The notes: generated by a model not told the origin, from the letters alone. A stretch of DNA of 49,601 bases from Halobacillus hunanensis (GCF_900166655.1 NZ_FVZB01000002.1:1-49601), one strand, 5' to 3'. Shown: positions 40,764 to 49,601, counted from the first letter of the stretch. A program made the numbers and translations.

Positions 40764-40853
40764 TCACAGCCATATTGGCAACTTTTCGCCACGTATAATG
40801 TGTATTGTATCATTTTTTTTGTATATTTTCTGTATTTCCATTCCTAGCCTCCA

Positions 40854-40883
40854 AATATACCGAATGAATTAATAAAATGTCAA
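40854..40883 (-). promoter_or_regulatory. metG promoter (sigma-A)
   Basis: Minus-strand -35 TTGACA (40878-40883), 18-base spacer, -10 TATATT (40854-40859). The interval 40884-41080 between the metG and abrB promoters is A/T rich; a weak plus-strand promoter (TTTACA, 16 bases, TAAACT at about 40914-40941) may be a second abrB promoter. Confidence 0.75.
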
Positions 40884-41080
40884 AAAATAGAGCAGCTATT
40901 TATTTTTAGTTGTTTTACATCTATCATGACTTTGGTAAACTGTAATTAATTCTTAACTTGGATATTAAATCCATTATTGGAATTCTTAGTTCCTGCCTAG
41001 CACGTAAACAGGCCGATGATCTAGGGATTTTTGGTTGTTATTTCCTCGTTATGCATGGAAATAGGACAAAATATTCAGAA

Positions 41081-41109
41081 TTGACATGTTTGGGAATCGT
41101 TGGTATTAT
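41081..41109 (+). promoter_or_regulatory. abrB promoter (sigma-A)
   Basis: Plus-strand -35 TTGACA (41081-41086), 17-base spacer ending TGG, -10 TATTAT (41104-41109). Confidence 0.8.
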
Positions 41110-41124
41110 ATACTGCGAGACATA

Positions 41125-41141
41125 TGTCGAAATATGACGAA
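41125..41141 (+). promoter_or_regulatory. Tandem Spo0A boxes in the abrB leader
   Basis: TGTCGAA (41125-41131) and TGACGAA (41135-41141) match the 0A-box TGNCGAA and lie 10 bases (one helical turn) apart, just downstream of the abrB start point. In B. subtilis Spo0A~P represses abrB from the same position. Confidence 0.85.
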
Positions 41142-41168
41142 TAACTTTTGAGTGAGGGGAGCAAAAAA

Positions 41169-41447
41169 ATGAAATCTACAGGTATTGTACGTAAAGTAGA
41201 CGAGCTGGGTCGTGTCGTAATTCCAATTGAACTTCGCCGCACCCTTGGAATCAACGAGAAGGATGCTCTAGAAATCTACGTTGATGATGATCGTATCGTT
41301 CTTAAGAAATATAAGCCTAACATGACTTGTCACGTTACAGGGGAAGTTTCCGATGACAACATGAAACTTGCAAATGGTAACTTAGTGCTTAGCCAAGAAG
41401 GCGCACAAATGTTGCTCAAAGAAATTCAAAGCCATATAAACAAATAA
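41169..41447 (+). CDS. abrB: Transition state regulator AbrB
   Basis: 92-residue global repressor of post-exponential genes. The N-terminal swapped-hairpin DNA-binding domain (MKSTGIVRKVDELGRVVIPIELRRTL..., 1-53) is almost the same as in B. subtilis; the C-terminal part (55-92) makes the tetramer. The frame opens seven codons earlier at a TTG, but GAGGGGAG is spaced for the ATG. It is the only protein gene on the plus strand, divergent from metG and convergent with rsmI. Its leader carries two Spo0A boxes; its targets in this window probably include spoVG. Confidence 0.98.
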   Translation: MKSTGIVRKVDELGRVVIPIELRRTLGINEKDALEIYVDDDRIVLKKYKPNMTCHVTGEVSDDNMKLANGNLVLSQEGAQMLLKEIQSHINK

Positions 41448-41516
41448 AACAAAGACATAAACAGACAACTGGCATGTAACAAATTTTTACTAATAAAGAT
41501 GGCATATGCTCACAAA

Positions 41517-41559
41517 GAAGCCCTAACTGAAACAGGCCTGACAGTTAGGGCTTTATTAT
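41517..41559. terminator. Bidirectional terminator between abrB and rsmI
   Basis: Stem AAGCCCTAACTG/CAGTTAGGGCTT with a 12-base loop. T-rich on the plus-strand side (TTATTATT) for abrB; on the minus side it overlaps the rsmI stop and has a shorter T-run. Confidence 0.75.
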
Positions 41560-42431
41560 TCCTCAACGTGATATATTTGATAGACATCTCGTTTTGAAAG
41601 TTTACGATCTAAAGAGGTTTGCTTAATGGCTTCCTTACTCTTCATAGCTTTTTCCTCAATATAGTACTCCACATGTTCGTTAATTGACAAATGACTCCAC
41701 CAAAATGGATCCGTCACTTCATTTTGCGTAGTACCTTCAACAACCACACAAAACTCTCCCCTTACCTCTGAGTGCTCAGCCCACTCTGATATTTCTTCCA
41801 ACGTTCCGCGTACGTATTCTTCATAACGTTTTGTTAACTCACGGGCCAGCACAGCCCTTCGATTTCCAAACTGCTCTTGTACGTGGGCCAGCATATCCTT
41901 TAAACGGTGTGGCGATTCATAGAAAATAATAGTCGATTTTTGATTTTGCAATAATTCTAACTCTGCTAGCCGATCTTTCTTTTTCCTAGGTAAAAAACCA
42001 TAATAATAAAAGCTGTCTGTCGGCAGACCAGATCCTACTAAAGCAGGCAGAGCGGCGTTGGCTCCAGGCAGGACAATGACAGGAATCTCCTCATCTAGAG
42101 CTAACCTGACTAAATCAGAGCCCGGATCAGATATACCCGGCATTCCAGCATCACTTACGATGGCGATCATTTCCCCATTGCTCAGTCGATCAATAAGTTG
42201 AGGTCCTCGCGTCATTTTATTATGCTCGTGGTAACTGATCAGGGAAGTGGAAAGCTCAAAATGGTTGAGCAGTTTCTTCGTGTTTCTTGTATCTTCTGCA
42301 GCAATCACATCCACTTTGCCTAACACAGTAACGGCCCGATAAGTCATATCATCTAAATTACCAATCGGCGTCGGCACGATATAAAGTTCGCCTGCCTGTC
42401 TATCATCTGCGAAGCTTTTTTGAATATTCAT
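41556..42431 (-). CDS. rsmI: 16S rRNA (cytidine-1402 2'-O)-methyltransferase
   Basis: SAM-dependent methylation of C1402 in the ribosomal P site. The 291-residue product of the tetrapyrrole-methylase fold shows LYIVPTPIGNLDDMTYRA, AAEDTRNT, VSDAGMPGISDPG and the LPGANAALPAL motif. AAGGGGG precedes the ATG. Its start overlaps yazA by 29 bases. Confidence 0.97.
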   Translation of the reverse strand: MNIQKSFADDRQAGELYIVPTPIGNLDDMTYRAVTVLGKVDVIAAEDTRNTKKLLNHFELSTSLISYHEHNKMTRGPQLIDRLSNGEMIAIVSDAGMPGISDPGSDLVRLALDEEIPVIVLPGANAALPALVGSGLPTDSFYYYGFLPRKKKDRLAELELLQNQKSTIIFYESPHRLKDMLAHVQEQFGNRRAVLARELTKRYEEYVRGTLEEISEWAEHSEVRGEFCVVVEGTTQNEVTDPFWWSHLSINEHVEYYIEEKAMKSKEAIKQTSLDRKLSKRDVYQIYHVEE

Positions 42432-42696
42432 CCAGCATTCCCCCTTGATGATTTACAATCCACTCTTCCTTCTCAACTCTGGACATTTTCTTAATTTTAT
42501 ATTCCTTTTGCATCGCTTCTGTTTTTGAATCATAGGATTGACAATAGACTAAGGCAAATGGCCCCCGTCCTCTCGTGTATTTGGCTCCTTTGCCCACTGT
42601 ATGCTTTTCAATCCTTGCCTTTAAATCGTTTGTGTAACCTGTATAAAGCGTATCATCATTACAACGAAGCATGTACACATAGTGGTTATTTCCCAT
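42403..42696 (-). CDS. yazA: GIY-YIG domain protein YazA
   Basis: 97-residue single-domain GIY-YIG nuclease-like protein of the UPF0213 family: HYVYMLRC and [12 protein letters not shown] give the two motif halves, followed by [12 protein letters not shown]. Function is unknown. The ribosome-binding site AGGGAG lies before the ATG of MGNNHYV, so the 14 upstream codons are not used. It overlaps yabB by 11 bases and rsmI by 29, a coupled trio. Confidence 0.93.
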   Translation of the reverse strand: MGNNHYVYMLRCNDDTLYTGYTNDLKARIEKHTVGKGAKYTRGRGPFALVYCQSYDSKTEAMQKEYKIKKMSRVEKEEWIVNHQGGMLDEYSKKLRR

Positions 42697-43429
42697 AAAG
42701 AATCTCCCTGAATTCGTGACTATATTCGCCATCCTCATCGTGAGTGTACAGCGGCGGAAGAATTTTCAAATCAGGTTTACCGTCACGCGCGGCTTCAATA
42801 AGTAAAACATTTGCTTCTTTCCCCTTTTTAGGATAGACGAGTTGAATCCGTTTCGGTTCTAAGCGATACTTTCGAAAAAGGGAGATCAAATCAATCATCC
42901 TTCCGGGACGATGAACTATTGAAACCTTGCCGCCAGATTTACATAAGCGGCTGCAGGCTTTTATCACATCTTCAAGTGAACAATGAATTTCATGCCTGGC
43001 AATGGCCAAGTGTTCATTTATATTTCTTTTATCTGTTACAGGAGTAGCAAAATAGGGCGGGTTACACGTAATTTGATCAAATTTCCCATTCCCTATTAGA
43101 GCCGGCATATCCTTTAAATCTGCATGTATCATCTCAAGCCGGTTTTCAAGCTGGTTAAGCTGGACATTTCTAACAGCCATGTCGTATAAGCGCTCCTGAA
43201 TTTCCACACCAGTTATTTTTACTTGCGACCTTCGGCTAAGAAATAATGGGATCACTCCATTGCCTGTACATAAGTCCAGAATTTTCCCTCTGGTTATTGG
43301 GACTGAAGTAAAGCGCGCTAATAAGACAGCATCAATTGAGAAAGCAAAAACTTCTTTACTTTGGATAATTCTCATATTTTCTTCTGCTAACAGAAAGTCT
43401 ATTCGTTCATCACCTTTTAACACAACCAT
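42686..43429 (-). CDS. yabB: tRNA1(Val) adenine-37 N6-methyltransferase-like (YabB)
   Basis: 247-residue class I methyltransferase. SAM-binding DLCTGNG (52-58) and catalytic NPPY (123-126) identify an N6-adenine enzyme; orthologues are annotated TrmN6. AAAGGAAT lies before the ATG. It is the first gene of yabB-yazA-rsmI; I could not pick a convincing promoter in 43430-43500. Confidence 0.94.
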   Translation of the reverse strand: MVVLKGDERIDFLLAEENMRIIQSKEVFAFSIDAVLLARFTSVPITRGKILDLCTGNGVIPLFLSRRSQVKITGVEIQERLYDMAVRNVQLNQLENRLEMIHADLKDMPALIGNGKFDQITCNPPYFATPVTDKRNINEHLAIARHEIHCSLEDVIKACSRLCKSGGKVSIVHRPGRMIDLISLFRKYRLEPKRIQLVYPKKGKEANVLLIEAARDGKPDLKILPPLYTHDEDGEYSHEFREILYGK

Positions 43430-43511
43430 ATATGTATTCCTTTCTATTGTGAAAAATCAATTCGATCATTAATTTAAGGGGGATTATTAAGTAGAAACTA
43501 TGATCGGTGCA

Positions 43512-43636
43512 TGCTACGGAAAATATACTTCTCTTTCCGCGGGCGGCCGGTGAGTCCCCTTGTGCTGACGCACTGCGGGGTCTCACCTAGGCCTTTCCTC
43601 CCGCAGGAGTCTACGCATATTTTCTCCGCTGCATCA
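43512..43636. repeat. Palindromic intergenic element with long central hairpin
   Basis: The centre (43549-43587) folds as GGTGAG-T-CCCC..GTGC-TGAC-GCAC..GGGG-T-CTCACC. The ends are also inverted: GCTACGGAAAATAT on the left and ATATTTTCTCCGCTGC on the right. It is G/C rich in the middle and has no coding potential. The design resembles mobile or REP-like intergenic elements of Bacillaceae; whether it is repeated elsewhere in the genome cannot be seen here. Confidence 0.7.
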
Positions 43637-43661
43637 ATACATCATTCGTCTTTTTCGTTAG

Positions 43662-43738
43662 GAAGTTCGACTTCAAAGAAGTTCGGCTAAAATCGAAACG
43701 TCCTGTTTCAACGCCGAACGCCCCCACGTCCTGTGGGG
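43662..43738. repeat. Cluster of small hairpins, two with the same loop
   Basis: Three short perfect hairpins: GAAGT-TCG-ACTTC (43662-43674), GAAAC-GTCCT-GTTTC (43695-43709) and CCCCAC-GTCCT-GTGGGG (43722-43738). The last two have different stems but the identical GTCCT loop closed by C-G. With the preceding element this fills the 360-base gap between yabA and yabB. Confidence 0.7.
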
Positions 43739-43745
43739 CCAAAAA

Positions 43746-43780
43746 TTAAGCCTTTCCTCGAGTGGAGCAAGGAAAGGCCT
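43746..43780 (-). terminator. yabA terminator
   Basis: Minus-strand stem GCCTTTCCT/AGGAAAGGC with an 11-base loop, then TTAATTTTT. Confidence 0.8.
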
Positions 43781-43789
43781 GGACCGAAT

Positions 43790-44137
43790 TTATTTCTTCT
43801 TGTTCAAAAAAGACAGACAAAACAAACAATCTTCGTCACGTGGACTGCCAAAATGCAAATTACAAATATGAAAACCTTCTTCATACAGTCTGGCTAAATT
43901 ATCATAACCTTCGCCAACAACTGTTCCTTTCGCATGATTTGATCCCCGTGACGTTTGTTCTGTTTGCTCGTTTTCCTTATCCAAACGTTGCCTTAGATGA
44001 TGGTTTTCAAGCGATAAGTGCTGGTTTTCTTCTAGTAAGTAAGCAAGTTGGGCCTTTAAGTCACCTAATTGCTCATAGAGCTCGCCAATTTGTGACTCTA
44101 AATGTGATACTTGTTCAAAAATAGCTTTCTTGTTCAC
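43790..44137 (-). CDS. yabA: YabA, replication initiation control protein
   Basis: 115-residue negative regulator of DnaA that links it to the sliding clamp DnaN. An N-terminal coiled coil (about 1-60, [20 protein letters not shown]) is followed by a flexible linker and a C-terminal zinc domain with histidine and cysteine ligands ([18 protein letters not shown]). The start is GTG (GTG-AAC-AAG), 8 bases after GGGGTGG; the longer frame overlaps ricT. It lies last in tmk...ricT-yabA. Confidence 0.95.
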   Translation of the reverse strand: MNKKAIFEQVSHLESQIGELYEQLGDLKAQLAYLLEENQHLSLENHHLRQRLDKENEQTEQTSRGSNHAKGTVVGEGYDNLARLYEEGFHICNLHFGSPRDEDCLFCLSFLNKKK

Positions 44138-44153
44138 GCTTGATTCCACCCCA

Positions 44154-44981
44154 TTATTCTGTGGCTTCGGTTTGAACGACTCCTTCATCGATCAGTTCCT
44201 GCAGGGAATACTCAAGGACACGTTCCTGTTCTTTATATTCAACTTGAACGATTCGCTCCAGCATATTTAACCCTACAACCTTCCCTTTACCAAAGGAAGT
44301 AGCAACATTTCTACCTATGTCAGGAAGCTCTTTCTTAGCAGCTTCATAGTCATCATTTTCGTATTTCAAACAGCACATCAGGCGGCCGCATAGACCTGAA
44401 ATCTTAGCTGGATTTAACGACAAGTTTTGATCCTTGGCCATTTTAATAGACACTGGTTCAAAGTCGCCTAAAAAGGTGGAGCAGCATAGCATACGTCCGC
44501 AAGGTCCGATACCGCCAAGCATTTTGGCCTCATCCCGGACACCGATTTGGCGCAGTTCAATTCGTGTTTTAAATACTGAAGCCAAATCTTTTACTAACGT
44601 ACGGAAGTCTACTCTACCGTCTGCTGTGAAATAGAAAATAACTTTCTTACGGTCAAACGTATATTCAACTTCTACTAAGTTCATGTCCAATTTATGTTCA
44701 CGTATCTTCATCTCACATACACGGTAGGCCTCTTGGGAATTGTCATGGTTCTCGTCCACAGTCAATTTATCTTTATCATCAGCAATTCTGATTACTTTTT
44801 TCAAAGGTAAGACAATATCTTCCTCATCGACCGATCGATTAGCGATGACAACTTTACCAAATTCAATTCCCCGGACTGTTTCGACAATGACGTAATCTTC
44901 TGTCGTCATCTTTAAATCACCGGGGTCAAAATAATAGATCTTTCCCGCCTGTTTGAATCGGACACCTACAACTTCGATCAC
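44154..44981 (-). CDS. ricT: RicT (YaaT), Y-complex subunit, PSP1 domain
   Basis: 275-residue cytoplasmic protein. With RicA and RicF it forms a complex holding iron-sulfur clusters that assists RNase Y and the phosphorelay. The PSP1 domain spans most of the protein; the conserved cysteines appear in two matching blocks, GPCGRMLCC (C161, C166, C167) and GLCGRLMCC (C198, C203, C204). Only 7 bases separate it from holB. Confidence 0.96.
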   Translation of the reverse strand: MIEVVGVRFKQAGKIYYFDPGDLKMTTEDYVIVETVRGIEFGKVVIANRSVDEEDIVLPLKKVIRIADDKDKLTVDENHDNSQEAYRVCEMKIREHKLDMNLVEVEYTFDRKKVIFYFTADGRVDFRTLVKDLASVFKTRIELRQIGVRDEAKMLGGIGPCGRMLCCSTFLGDFEPVSIKMAKDQNLSLNPAKISGLCGRLMCCLKYENDDYEAAKKELPDIGRNVATSFGKGKVVGLNMLERIVQVEYKEQERVLEYSLQELIDEGVVQTEATE

Positions 44982-44988
44982 TTGATAA

Positions 44989-45975
44989 TCACCTCTGCAG
45001 TTGAAGTGTAAGCTGTTCCATCACTAAAGTAGGATGGACATTCTGATTTATCTTTCGTTTAGCCTCAAGAATGAACGACAAGGATTGCACAGCGGATTGA
45101 CGTGACCACCTTAAAGCAGCCTGGTTCCTTTTCTCTTTCTCTTGCACAAAAACAATGGCATCTTCGCGGTCCAAATCATAATGAATTAAATCGTGAAACC
45201 ATAGCATTAGCACGTCCAACCCCATCTGAAGCTGTTGACGCTCCTTAAAATGAGACATCCACTGATGGTTGATAAATAAAAGTCCTTCATTTGGTTTATT
45301 TAGAAGCACTTCAATTAATTGTATCACTAATTTTCGCACATTAGCAAACCACTCATCGTCATTTAACTCCTGGGCCACAGACAAATTATTCGTAAGCTCT
45401 GACAGCAATTTTGCATTTGACTGAGAGACCCCCTGTTCCTCCAGCCTTTCCGCGATTTTCAGTTGATTGAGAGGCTGAAAAGAAAGCAGTTGACAACGTG
45501 ATCTAATTGTATCAAGCATAGCCTGACTATTTTCTGTCAACAGCATCGCTGTAGTCTGCTGACTGGGCTCCTCGAGGAACTTGAGTAAACGGTTTGATGC
45601 ATTGACCGTCATTTTATCTGAATCGACTATAATGTACACTTTACGATTTGACTCTAAGCCCGTATACGTAAATTCTTTTTGTAAATTAAGTATTTGTTCT
45701 TTTTTTATAGATTGACCATCAGGCTCTACCCAGTGAAGATCAGGATGATTCCCTGAATCAATTCGTATACAGTCCCTGCATTCAAGACATGGTTCTGCCC
45801 CATTACGCTGCTTACAAAAAATGCTTTTAGCAAAAAGCATACTCATCTCACGCTTACCTGTTCCTTTGTTTCCATGGAACAAGTAAGCATGCGAGATGCG
45901 TCCTTTGTTAAAACTATTCATAAGCATTTGGCTTACTAGCGGTTGAACTTCTTTCATTTCTCCCCATGACTGCAT
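44989..45975 (-). CDS. holB: DNA polymerase III delta prime subunit
   Basis: 328-residue clamp-loader subunit. The AAA+ N-terminus has a degenerate P-loop GNKGTGKR (35-42, arginine where Ser/Thr is usual), consistent with delta prime being a non-hydrolysing member. Zinc-binding cysteines are at C54 and in CLECRDC (63, 66, 69). Sensor-type SRC is visible in TIRSRCQLL. It follows yaaR by 13 bases. Confidence 0.96.
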   Translation of the reverse strand: MQSWGEMKEVQPLVSQMLMNSFNKGRISHAYLFHGNKGTGKREMSMLFAKSIFCKQRNGAEPCLECRDCIRIDSGNHPDLHWVEPDGQSIKKEQILNLQKEFTYTGLESNRKVYIIVDSDKMTVNASNRLLKFLEEPSQQTTAMLLTENSQAMLDTIRSRCQLLSFQPLNQLKIAERLEEQGVSQSNAKLLSELTNNLSVAQELNDDEWFANVRKLVIQLIEVLLNKPNEGLLFINHQWMSHFKERQQLQMGLDVLMLWFHDLIHYDLDREDAIVFVQEKEKRNQAALRWSRQSAVQSLSFILEAKRKINQNVHPTLVMEQLTLQLQR

Positions 45976-45988
45976 AATGATTCCGTCC

Positions 45989-46429
45989 TTAAGTATATAA
46001 ATTAATTAGTAACCCTTTGATTTCACCGATAAGCCCCAGAATATCAATGGATTGCCTCTCCTGATCCATAACAGATTCAGTCAATTCTGCCAGCTTCTGG
46101 TCAACTGATTCCACTATGGTCAACTTTCGACTATGACCCTGCCAATCAAAACTATGACTATGCTTAAGGTTCATCCCATACTGAACAGATTCCTCAACAA
46201 AATCTTTTACCAACCGCTTATATTTAGCAAGATCGCGAAACGAACGAAACCTCGCCACTCGTTCACCCTGGGCCGCAATACTTTTCAACAGTTTGTTAAG
46301 TTGGTCTTGCTGCAATTGCTGAGTTTGAGTTTGCACGATTTGATTAAAGTTTGTCTTTCCACTCATTTGCTGAGGCGGCTGCTTTTTAGCTGCATCGAGC
46401 TGGGTGCGCATTTCCTGGGTAATCTTCAT
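45989..46429 (-). CDS. yaaR: YaaR, DUF327 family protein
   Basis: 146-residue mostly helical protein of unknown function, with a Q-rich N-terminal part (about 15-45) and the conserved FRSFRDLAKYKRLVKDFVEE segment in the middle. No signal peptide. It lies between darA and holB throughout Bacillaceae, probably co-transcribed. Confidence 0.92.
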   Translation of the reverse strand: MKITQEMRTQLDAAKKQPPQQMSGKTNFNQIVQTQTQQLQQDQLNKLLKSIAAQGERVARFRSFRDLAKYKRLVKDFVEESVQYGMNLKHSHSFDWQGHSRKLTIVESVDQKLAELTESVMDQERQSIDILGLIGEIKGLLINLYT

Positions 46430-46447
46430 TTCGATAACCCCTTTCCC

Positions 46448-46825
<378 letters not shown>

Positions 46826-46832
46826 TTATTCT

Positions 46833-47459
46833 TTATGACAAAAATAATTCAAGTTCCCGCATCGCCTCACGCTTCACCTGTTTGACTGTTTGATCAGCAT
46901 TTATTACTTTCATTCGATCCGGGTTTTGTTCAAGGAGCCTATGGTAAGCTTGATATACCTTCTCATGAAACTCAAGCTTCTCAAGATCCAGCCGGTTCTT
47001 CTCCCGTTTTTCATTCTGAGCAATTCTCTTTAATCCTTGTTCTGGCTTTATATCAAAGAATAGTGTCAGATCTGGCATACATCCTGCAATAGCAAATTCA
47101 TTTATTTTCCGTACTTCTTCTATCCCTAACCCTCTTGCAGCTCCTTGATAAGCCAGGCTCGAATCAACGAAACGGTCACACAGTACAATGGAGCCAGCCT
47201 CCATCGCCGGCAGAACTTTTTCCACTAAGTGCTGGCGGCGGGCAGCAGCATAAAGCAGAGCTTCTGTTCTCGGATCCATCATCGTATGATGTGTATCTAA
47301 AATGATGTCTCGTATTCTTTCAGCAATTTGAATACCGCCGGGTTCTCTCGTTTCCAGTACAGAATATCCCTTTGCGGATAGTTCCTCTCCAACGATTTTA
47401 AGTATGGTTGATTTTCCGGCTCCCTCGCCGCCTTCAAATGTAATAAAAAGTCCCTTCAC
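46833..47459 (-). CDS. tmk: Thymidylate kinase
   Basis: Phosphorylates dTMP to dTDP. The 208-residue product has the P-loop GGEGAGKS (10-17), the DR motif [13 protein letters not shown] and the LID segment KREKNRLD. The start is GTG (GTG-AAG-GGA), 8 bases after AAAGGAG; a longer frame overlapping the decarboxylase gene lacks support. It follows that gene by 13 bases. Confidence 0.96.
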   Translation of the reverse strand: MKGLFITFEGGEGAGKSTILKIVGEELSAKGYSVLETREPGGIQIAERIRDIILDTHHTMMDPRTEALLYAAARRQHLVEKVLPAMEAGSIVLCDRFVDSSLAYQGAARGLGIEEVRKINEFAIAGCMPDLTLFFDIKPEQGLKRIAQNEKREKNRLDLEKLEFHEKVYQAYHRLLEQNPDRMKVINADQTVKQVKREAMRELELFLS

Positions 47460-47472
47460 CAACAATTCTCCT

Positions 47473-48900
47473 TTAAAATACCCAGATTCCACGTTCAACA
47501 TGCACATTCTGAAAACTTGCCCCTTGACGAAGCAACGCGTTCACACCATTTACCTGCTCCTTAGAGACACGTTCCCCTTTTAGAATAAAAGGAATGCCTG
47601 GGGGATAGGGTATTACAGCCTCTGCACAAATTCGGTTGGCTGCATACCTCCACTCCACAAATTCTGAAGATCTTAACGACATCTCCGCATAATCTATATC
47701 TAAAGTTTGAAACTTTGGAAACAGTGGTTGATCTACACTTATTGTAGCATTTTTCAGCTGTTTTTTTAATTGGCAATTTACCTCTTCCAGGCGTTCATGC
47801 AGTTTGTGCAGATTCATATTTGGAGTGAGCCCGATTGTTAATAACACCTGTTTTTCTGTAGCAAGTTCTGGATACAGATGATGAGCCTCAAGTACTTCTG
47901 CTACTTGAAATCCGGATAAACCGCCGCGGGCCTCTAACGTAAGCTTTAGCGGGTCATCCAAATATCCGCCCGGTAGCAATCCCCAATAACTAGAGGCCTC
48001 TGCCCAAACCTTTCGAAGACCATCGATGTATGTTAACAAATTACTTTTATCAGCTTGAGTAAAGGAAGCCAGATAATGCCGTGCTAAATCCAGGCTCGCC
48101 ATCAGAGGATAGGACGGACTGCTAGATTGAAATACTTGCAGGTAATAATTAAGACGTGATTGATCTATCTTCTCCCCCTTCACATGAAGATAGGAAGCCA
48201 TGGTCATGGCAGGAGCCATTTTGTGTGCAGACTGAATAATTAAATCCCCGCCTAAGTCTATCGCGGAAGGTGGAAATGGCAGACCTAATTTAAAATGGAC
48301 ACCGTGAGCCTCATCGACGACCACTGGAATATGATAGTTATGTACAACTTCGCATACTCTTTTCATATCAAAAACGCGGCCAAAGTAATCTGGATAAGTA
48401 AGAAAAACTGCACTAGCTTCCGAATGCTGCTTCAATGCTTCATTAATTATTTCTGCATTTACTCCACTGTAACGTCCTGTATCTTTCTCATAATCAGGCA
48501 TCAAAAACACGGGCTGAGCTCCAGCTAATTCTAAGCCATGAAGAATAGATTTATGACAGTTCCGCTGAACAATAACCGTATCCCCCGGACGACAAACTGA
48601 CAGAACTGCAGCTAAAATTCCTGAAGTTGTTCCGTTAACTAAAAAGTAAGTATCGTCACTCTCAAAAAATTGACTTGCCAATTCCTGAGCCTCTTTAATT
48701 ACACCTTTAGCTGCATGTAAATCATCTAGACCTGCAATTTCCGTAGCGTCCACTTCTAAAATAGATTGAAACAGTTCTTTTCCACTCTCTGAAAAGACTG
48801 TACCAAATTTATGGCCCGGAACGTGAAAGGAATAAGACTCTTCTTTCTTCAAATTGAGTAGTGCTTCATAAAGCGGCATTTTATGTTGACTTGGATTCAT
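47473..48900 (-). CDS. PLP-dependent Orn/Lys/Arg decarboxylase family protein
   Basis: 475-residue fold-type I PLP enzyme related to YaaO of B. subtilis. The Schiff-base lysine is in SAHKMAPA (K227), preceded by [11 protein letters not shown] (D196) that holds the pyridine nitrogen; FHVPGHKFG (25-33) is the family's N-terminal motif. The substrate (arginine, lysine or ornithine) cannot be read from the sequence. It is shorter than the large inducible decarboxylases because it lacks the wing domain. GGGGGG precedes the ATG of MNPSQHK. It is the first gene before tmk. Confidence 0.93.
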   Translation of the reverse strand: MNPSQHKMPLYEALLNLKKEESYSFHVPGHKFGTVFSESGKELFQSILEVDATEIAGLDDLHAAKGVIKEAQELASQFFESDDTYFLVNGTTSGILAAVLSVCRPGDTVIVQRNCHKSILHGLELAGAQPVFLMPDYEKDTGRYSGVNAEIINEALKQHSEASAVFLTYPDYFGRVFDMKRVCEVVHNYHIPVVVDEAHGVHFKLGLPFPPSAIDLGGDLIIQSAHKMAPAMTMASYLHVKGEKIDQSRLNYYLQVFQSSSPSYPLMASLDLARHYLASFTQADKSNLLTYIDGLRKVWAEASSYWGLLPGGYLDDPLKLTLEARGGLSGFQVAEVLEAHHLYPELATEKQVLLTIGLTPNMNLHKLHERLEEVNCQLKKQLKNATISVDQPLFPKFQTLDIDYAEMSLRSSEFVEWRYAANRICAEAVIPYPPGIPFILKGERVSKEQVNGVNALLRQGASFQNVHVERGIWVF

Positions 48901-48949
48901 GTGATTCCCCCCTTGTCCCTTATGTTTATCATACTCTCTATTAATCATT

Positions 48950-48983
48950 GAAAAAAGCCACTCTACACATTTAGAGTGGCTTG
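48950..48983 (-). terminator. gin terminator
   Basis: Minus-strand stem AAGCCACTCTA/TAGAGTGGCTT with a short loop, then TTTTTTC, 5 bases after the gin stop. Confidence 0.9.
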
Positions 48984-48987
48984 AAAA

Positions 48988-49170
48988 CTAGGATACAATA
49001 ACTGAACGATGTGCCTTATTCATTTGCTGTACAAAATATTGATATTTAGGGTCATCAGACGGAGTGTTTATCATTTCTTTCTCACACGAATGGCAAATAT
49101 AGACCTGAAGCAAGTGAATACCATCATCAGTCTTCTTTGAACAAATACTGCAGCTTTCAGTAGATTTCAT
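48988..49170 (-). CDS. csfB: Anti-sigma-G factor Gin (CsfB)
   Basis: 60-residue zinc-binding inhibitor that keeps sigma-G (and sigma-E) quiet until the right stage. Two CxxC pairs, CSIC (7-10) and CHSC (26-29), bind zinc. GAGGAGGG lies before the ATG; six more codons upstream are open but unsupported. A sigma-F-type promoter is upstream. It follows the rRNA operon as in B. subtilis; xpaC and yaaN, which come next there, are absent. Confidence 0.95.
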   Translation of the reverse strand: MKSTESCSICSKKTDDGIHLLQVYICHSCEKEMINTPSDDPKYQYFVQQMNKAHRSVIVS

Positions 49171-49226
49171 ATTGGGCGCCCTCCTCAAAGTGTTCTCTGC
49201 CCTGAGAACTATCTTTAATTTACCCT

Positions 49227-49255
49227 TAGTATCTCCGAATCTATTAATAATATAC
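49227..49255 (-). promoter_or_regulatory. gin promoter, sigma-F type
   Basis: Minus-strand GTATA (49251-49255), 14-base spacer, GGAGATACTA (49227-49236), matching the sigma-F consensus. I see no other feature between gin and the rRNA terminator. Confidence 0.65.
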
Positions 49256-49440
49256 CTGTTAATTATTAAAAGTTTTAGTTTTATGAGATTTGCTGAAATT
49301 TTATCACTGATCTTATTCCAGTAGCAACTTATTTGGGCATCATTCCTAATTCCTTTATACCCTATGATAAGAGATGCTAAAGCGTTCCTCCTTCAGCGTC
49401 CTTACGGGTGAGAGTGACATCATTTTTCTTTTCTTCACAC

Positions 49441-49470
49441 AAAAAAGCCTTGGAAATATCCAAGGCTTTT
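49441..49470 (-). terminator. rRNA operon terminator
   Basis: Minus-strand stem AAAAGCCTTGGA/TCCAAGGCTTTT followed by TTGTG, 5 bases after 5S. Strong intrinsic terminator. Confidence 0.92.
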
Positions 49471-49475
49471 AGATT

Positions 49476-49590
49476 GACGTGGCCGCGTCCTACTCTCACG
49501 GGGATCGACCCGACTACCATCGGCGCTGAAGAGCTTAACTGCTGTGTTCGGCATGGGAACAGGTGTGACCTCTTCGCTCTCGCCACCACA
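49476..49590 (-). rRNA. rrf: 5S rRNA
   Basis: The reverse complement reads as a Bacillus 5S rRNA: TGGTGGCGAGAGCGAAGAGG, CCCATGCCGAACAC, GTTAAGCTCTTCAGCGCC, then GAGAGTAGGACGCGGCCAC, the last pairing with the start. About 115 bases, essentially complete. It closes an rRNA operon whose 16S and 23S lie beyond the right edge. Confidence 0.97.
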
Positions 49591-49601
49591 TCATGTTATA
49601 A

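Noticed and set aside
49377-49589. 70-codon minus-strand open frame
   Set aside because: It covers the 5S rRNA gene and its terminator, so it is not a protein gene.

Overview
The window is a 49.6-kb piece of chromosome from an endospore-forming Bacillaceae bacterium. Gene content and order follow the classical Bacillus subtilis origin-proximal block that runs from csfB/gin to lysS. Nearly every gene is on the minus strand, so the block reads right to left here. It is bracketed by two ribosomal RNA operons in the same orientation: the 3' end of one (5S and its terminator) at the right edge and the 5' end of another (leader and start of 16S) at the left edge. Long acidic tails on FtsH and Ctc and the close match to Bacillus regulatory sites suggest a moderately halophilic or halotolerant relative such as the Halobacillus/Thalassobacillus/Virgibacillus group. 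The genus is inference only.

Right to left, in the direction of transcription: 5S rRNA; gin (sigma-G inhibitor); a PLP-dependent Orn/Lys/Arg decarboxylase-family gene; tmk-darA-yaaR-holB-ricT-yabA (dTMP kinase, c-di-AMP receptor, DNA polymerase III delta prime, Y-complex subunit, initiation control); yabB-yazA-rsmI (RNA modification and a GIY-YIG protein); abrB, the only plus-strand protein gene, divergent from metG; then tatD, yabE, rnmV, rsmA, yabG, veg, sspF, ispE, purR, spoVG, glmU-prs, ctc, pth, fin, mfd, spoVT, yabM-yabN-rqcP, yabP-yabQ-divIC, yabR. A short variable segment follows (15.3-16.7 kb), holding a decayed kinase gene and a plus-strand tRNA-Met/tRNA-Glu unit. After it come spoIIE, yabS-yabT, tilS-hpt-ftsH, coaX-hslO-cysK, folP-folB-folK, lysS, and the next rRNA operon.

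The genes serve replication and repair (holB, yabA, mfd), translation and RNA maturation (lysS, metG, tilS, pth, rsmA, rsmI, rnmV, tRNAs, rRNAs), nucleotide, folate and cofactor supply (tmk, prs, hpt, purR, folPBK, coaX, ispE), the envelope (glmU, yabE, yabM, divIC), stress (ctc, hslO, ftsH) and above all sporulation. Likely promoters can be read for sigma-A, sigma-B, sigma-H, sigma-F, sigma-E, sigma-G and sigma-K, plus Spo0A boxes at abrB and spoIIE and a PurR box pair at purR, so much of the sporulation cascade is visible in one stretch.

Compared with the B. subtilis order as I recall it, pabB/pabA/pabC, yazB, dusB, yacD, yabJ and xpaC/yaaN are absent from their usual places. The tRNA pair is inverted, and a few intergenic palindromic elements are present. 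I found no prophage, CRISPR array, transposase or defence island and no convincing new multi-gene system. The most interesting parts are small: the tRNA/repeat/pseudogene segment, a promoter-proximal terminator before lysS, and palindromic elements beside yabB. Many start codons were moved inward from the longest open frame on ribosome-binding-site evidence; each case is noted in its entry.
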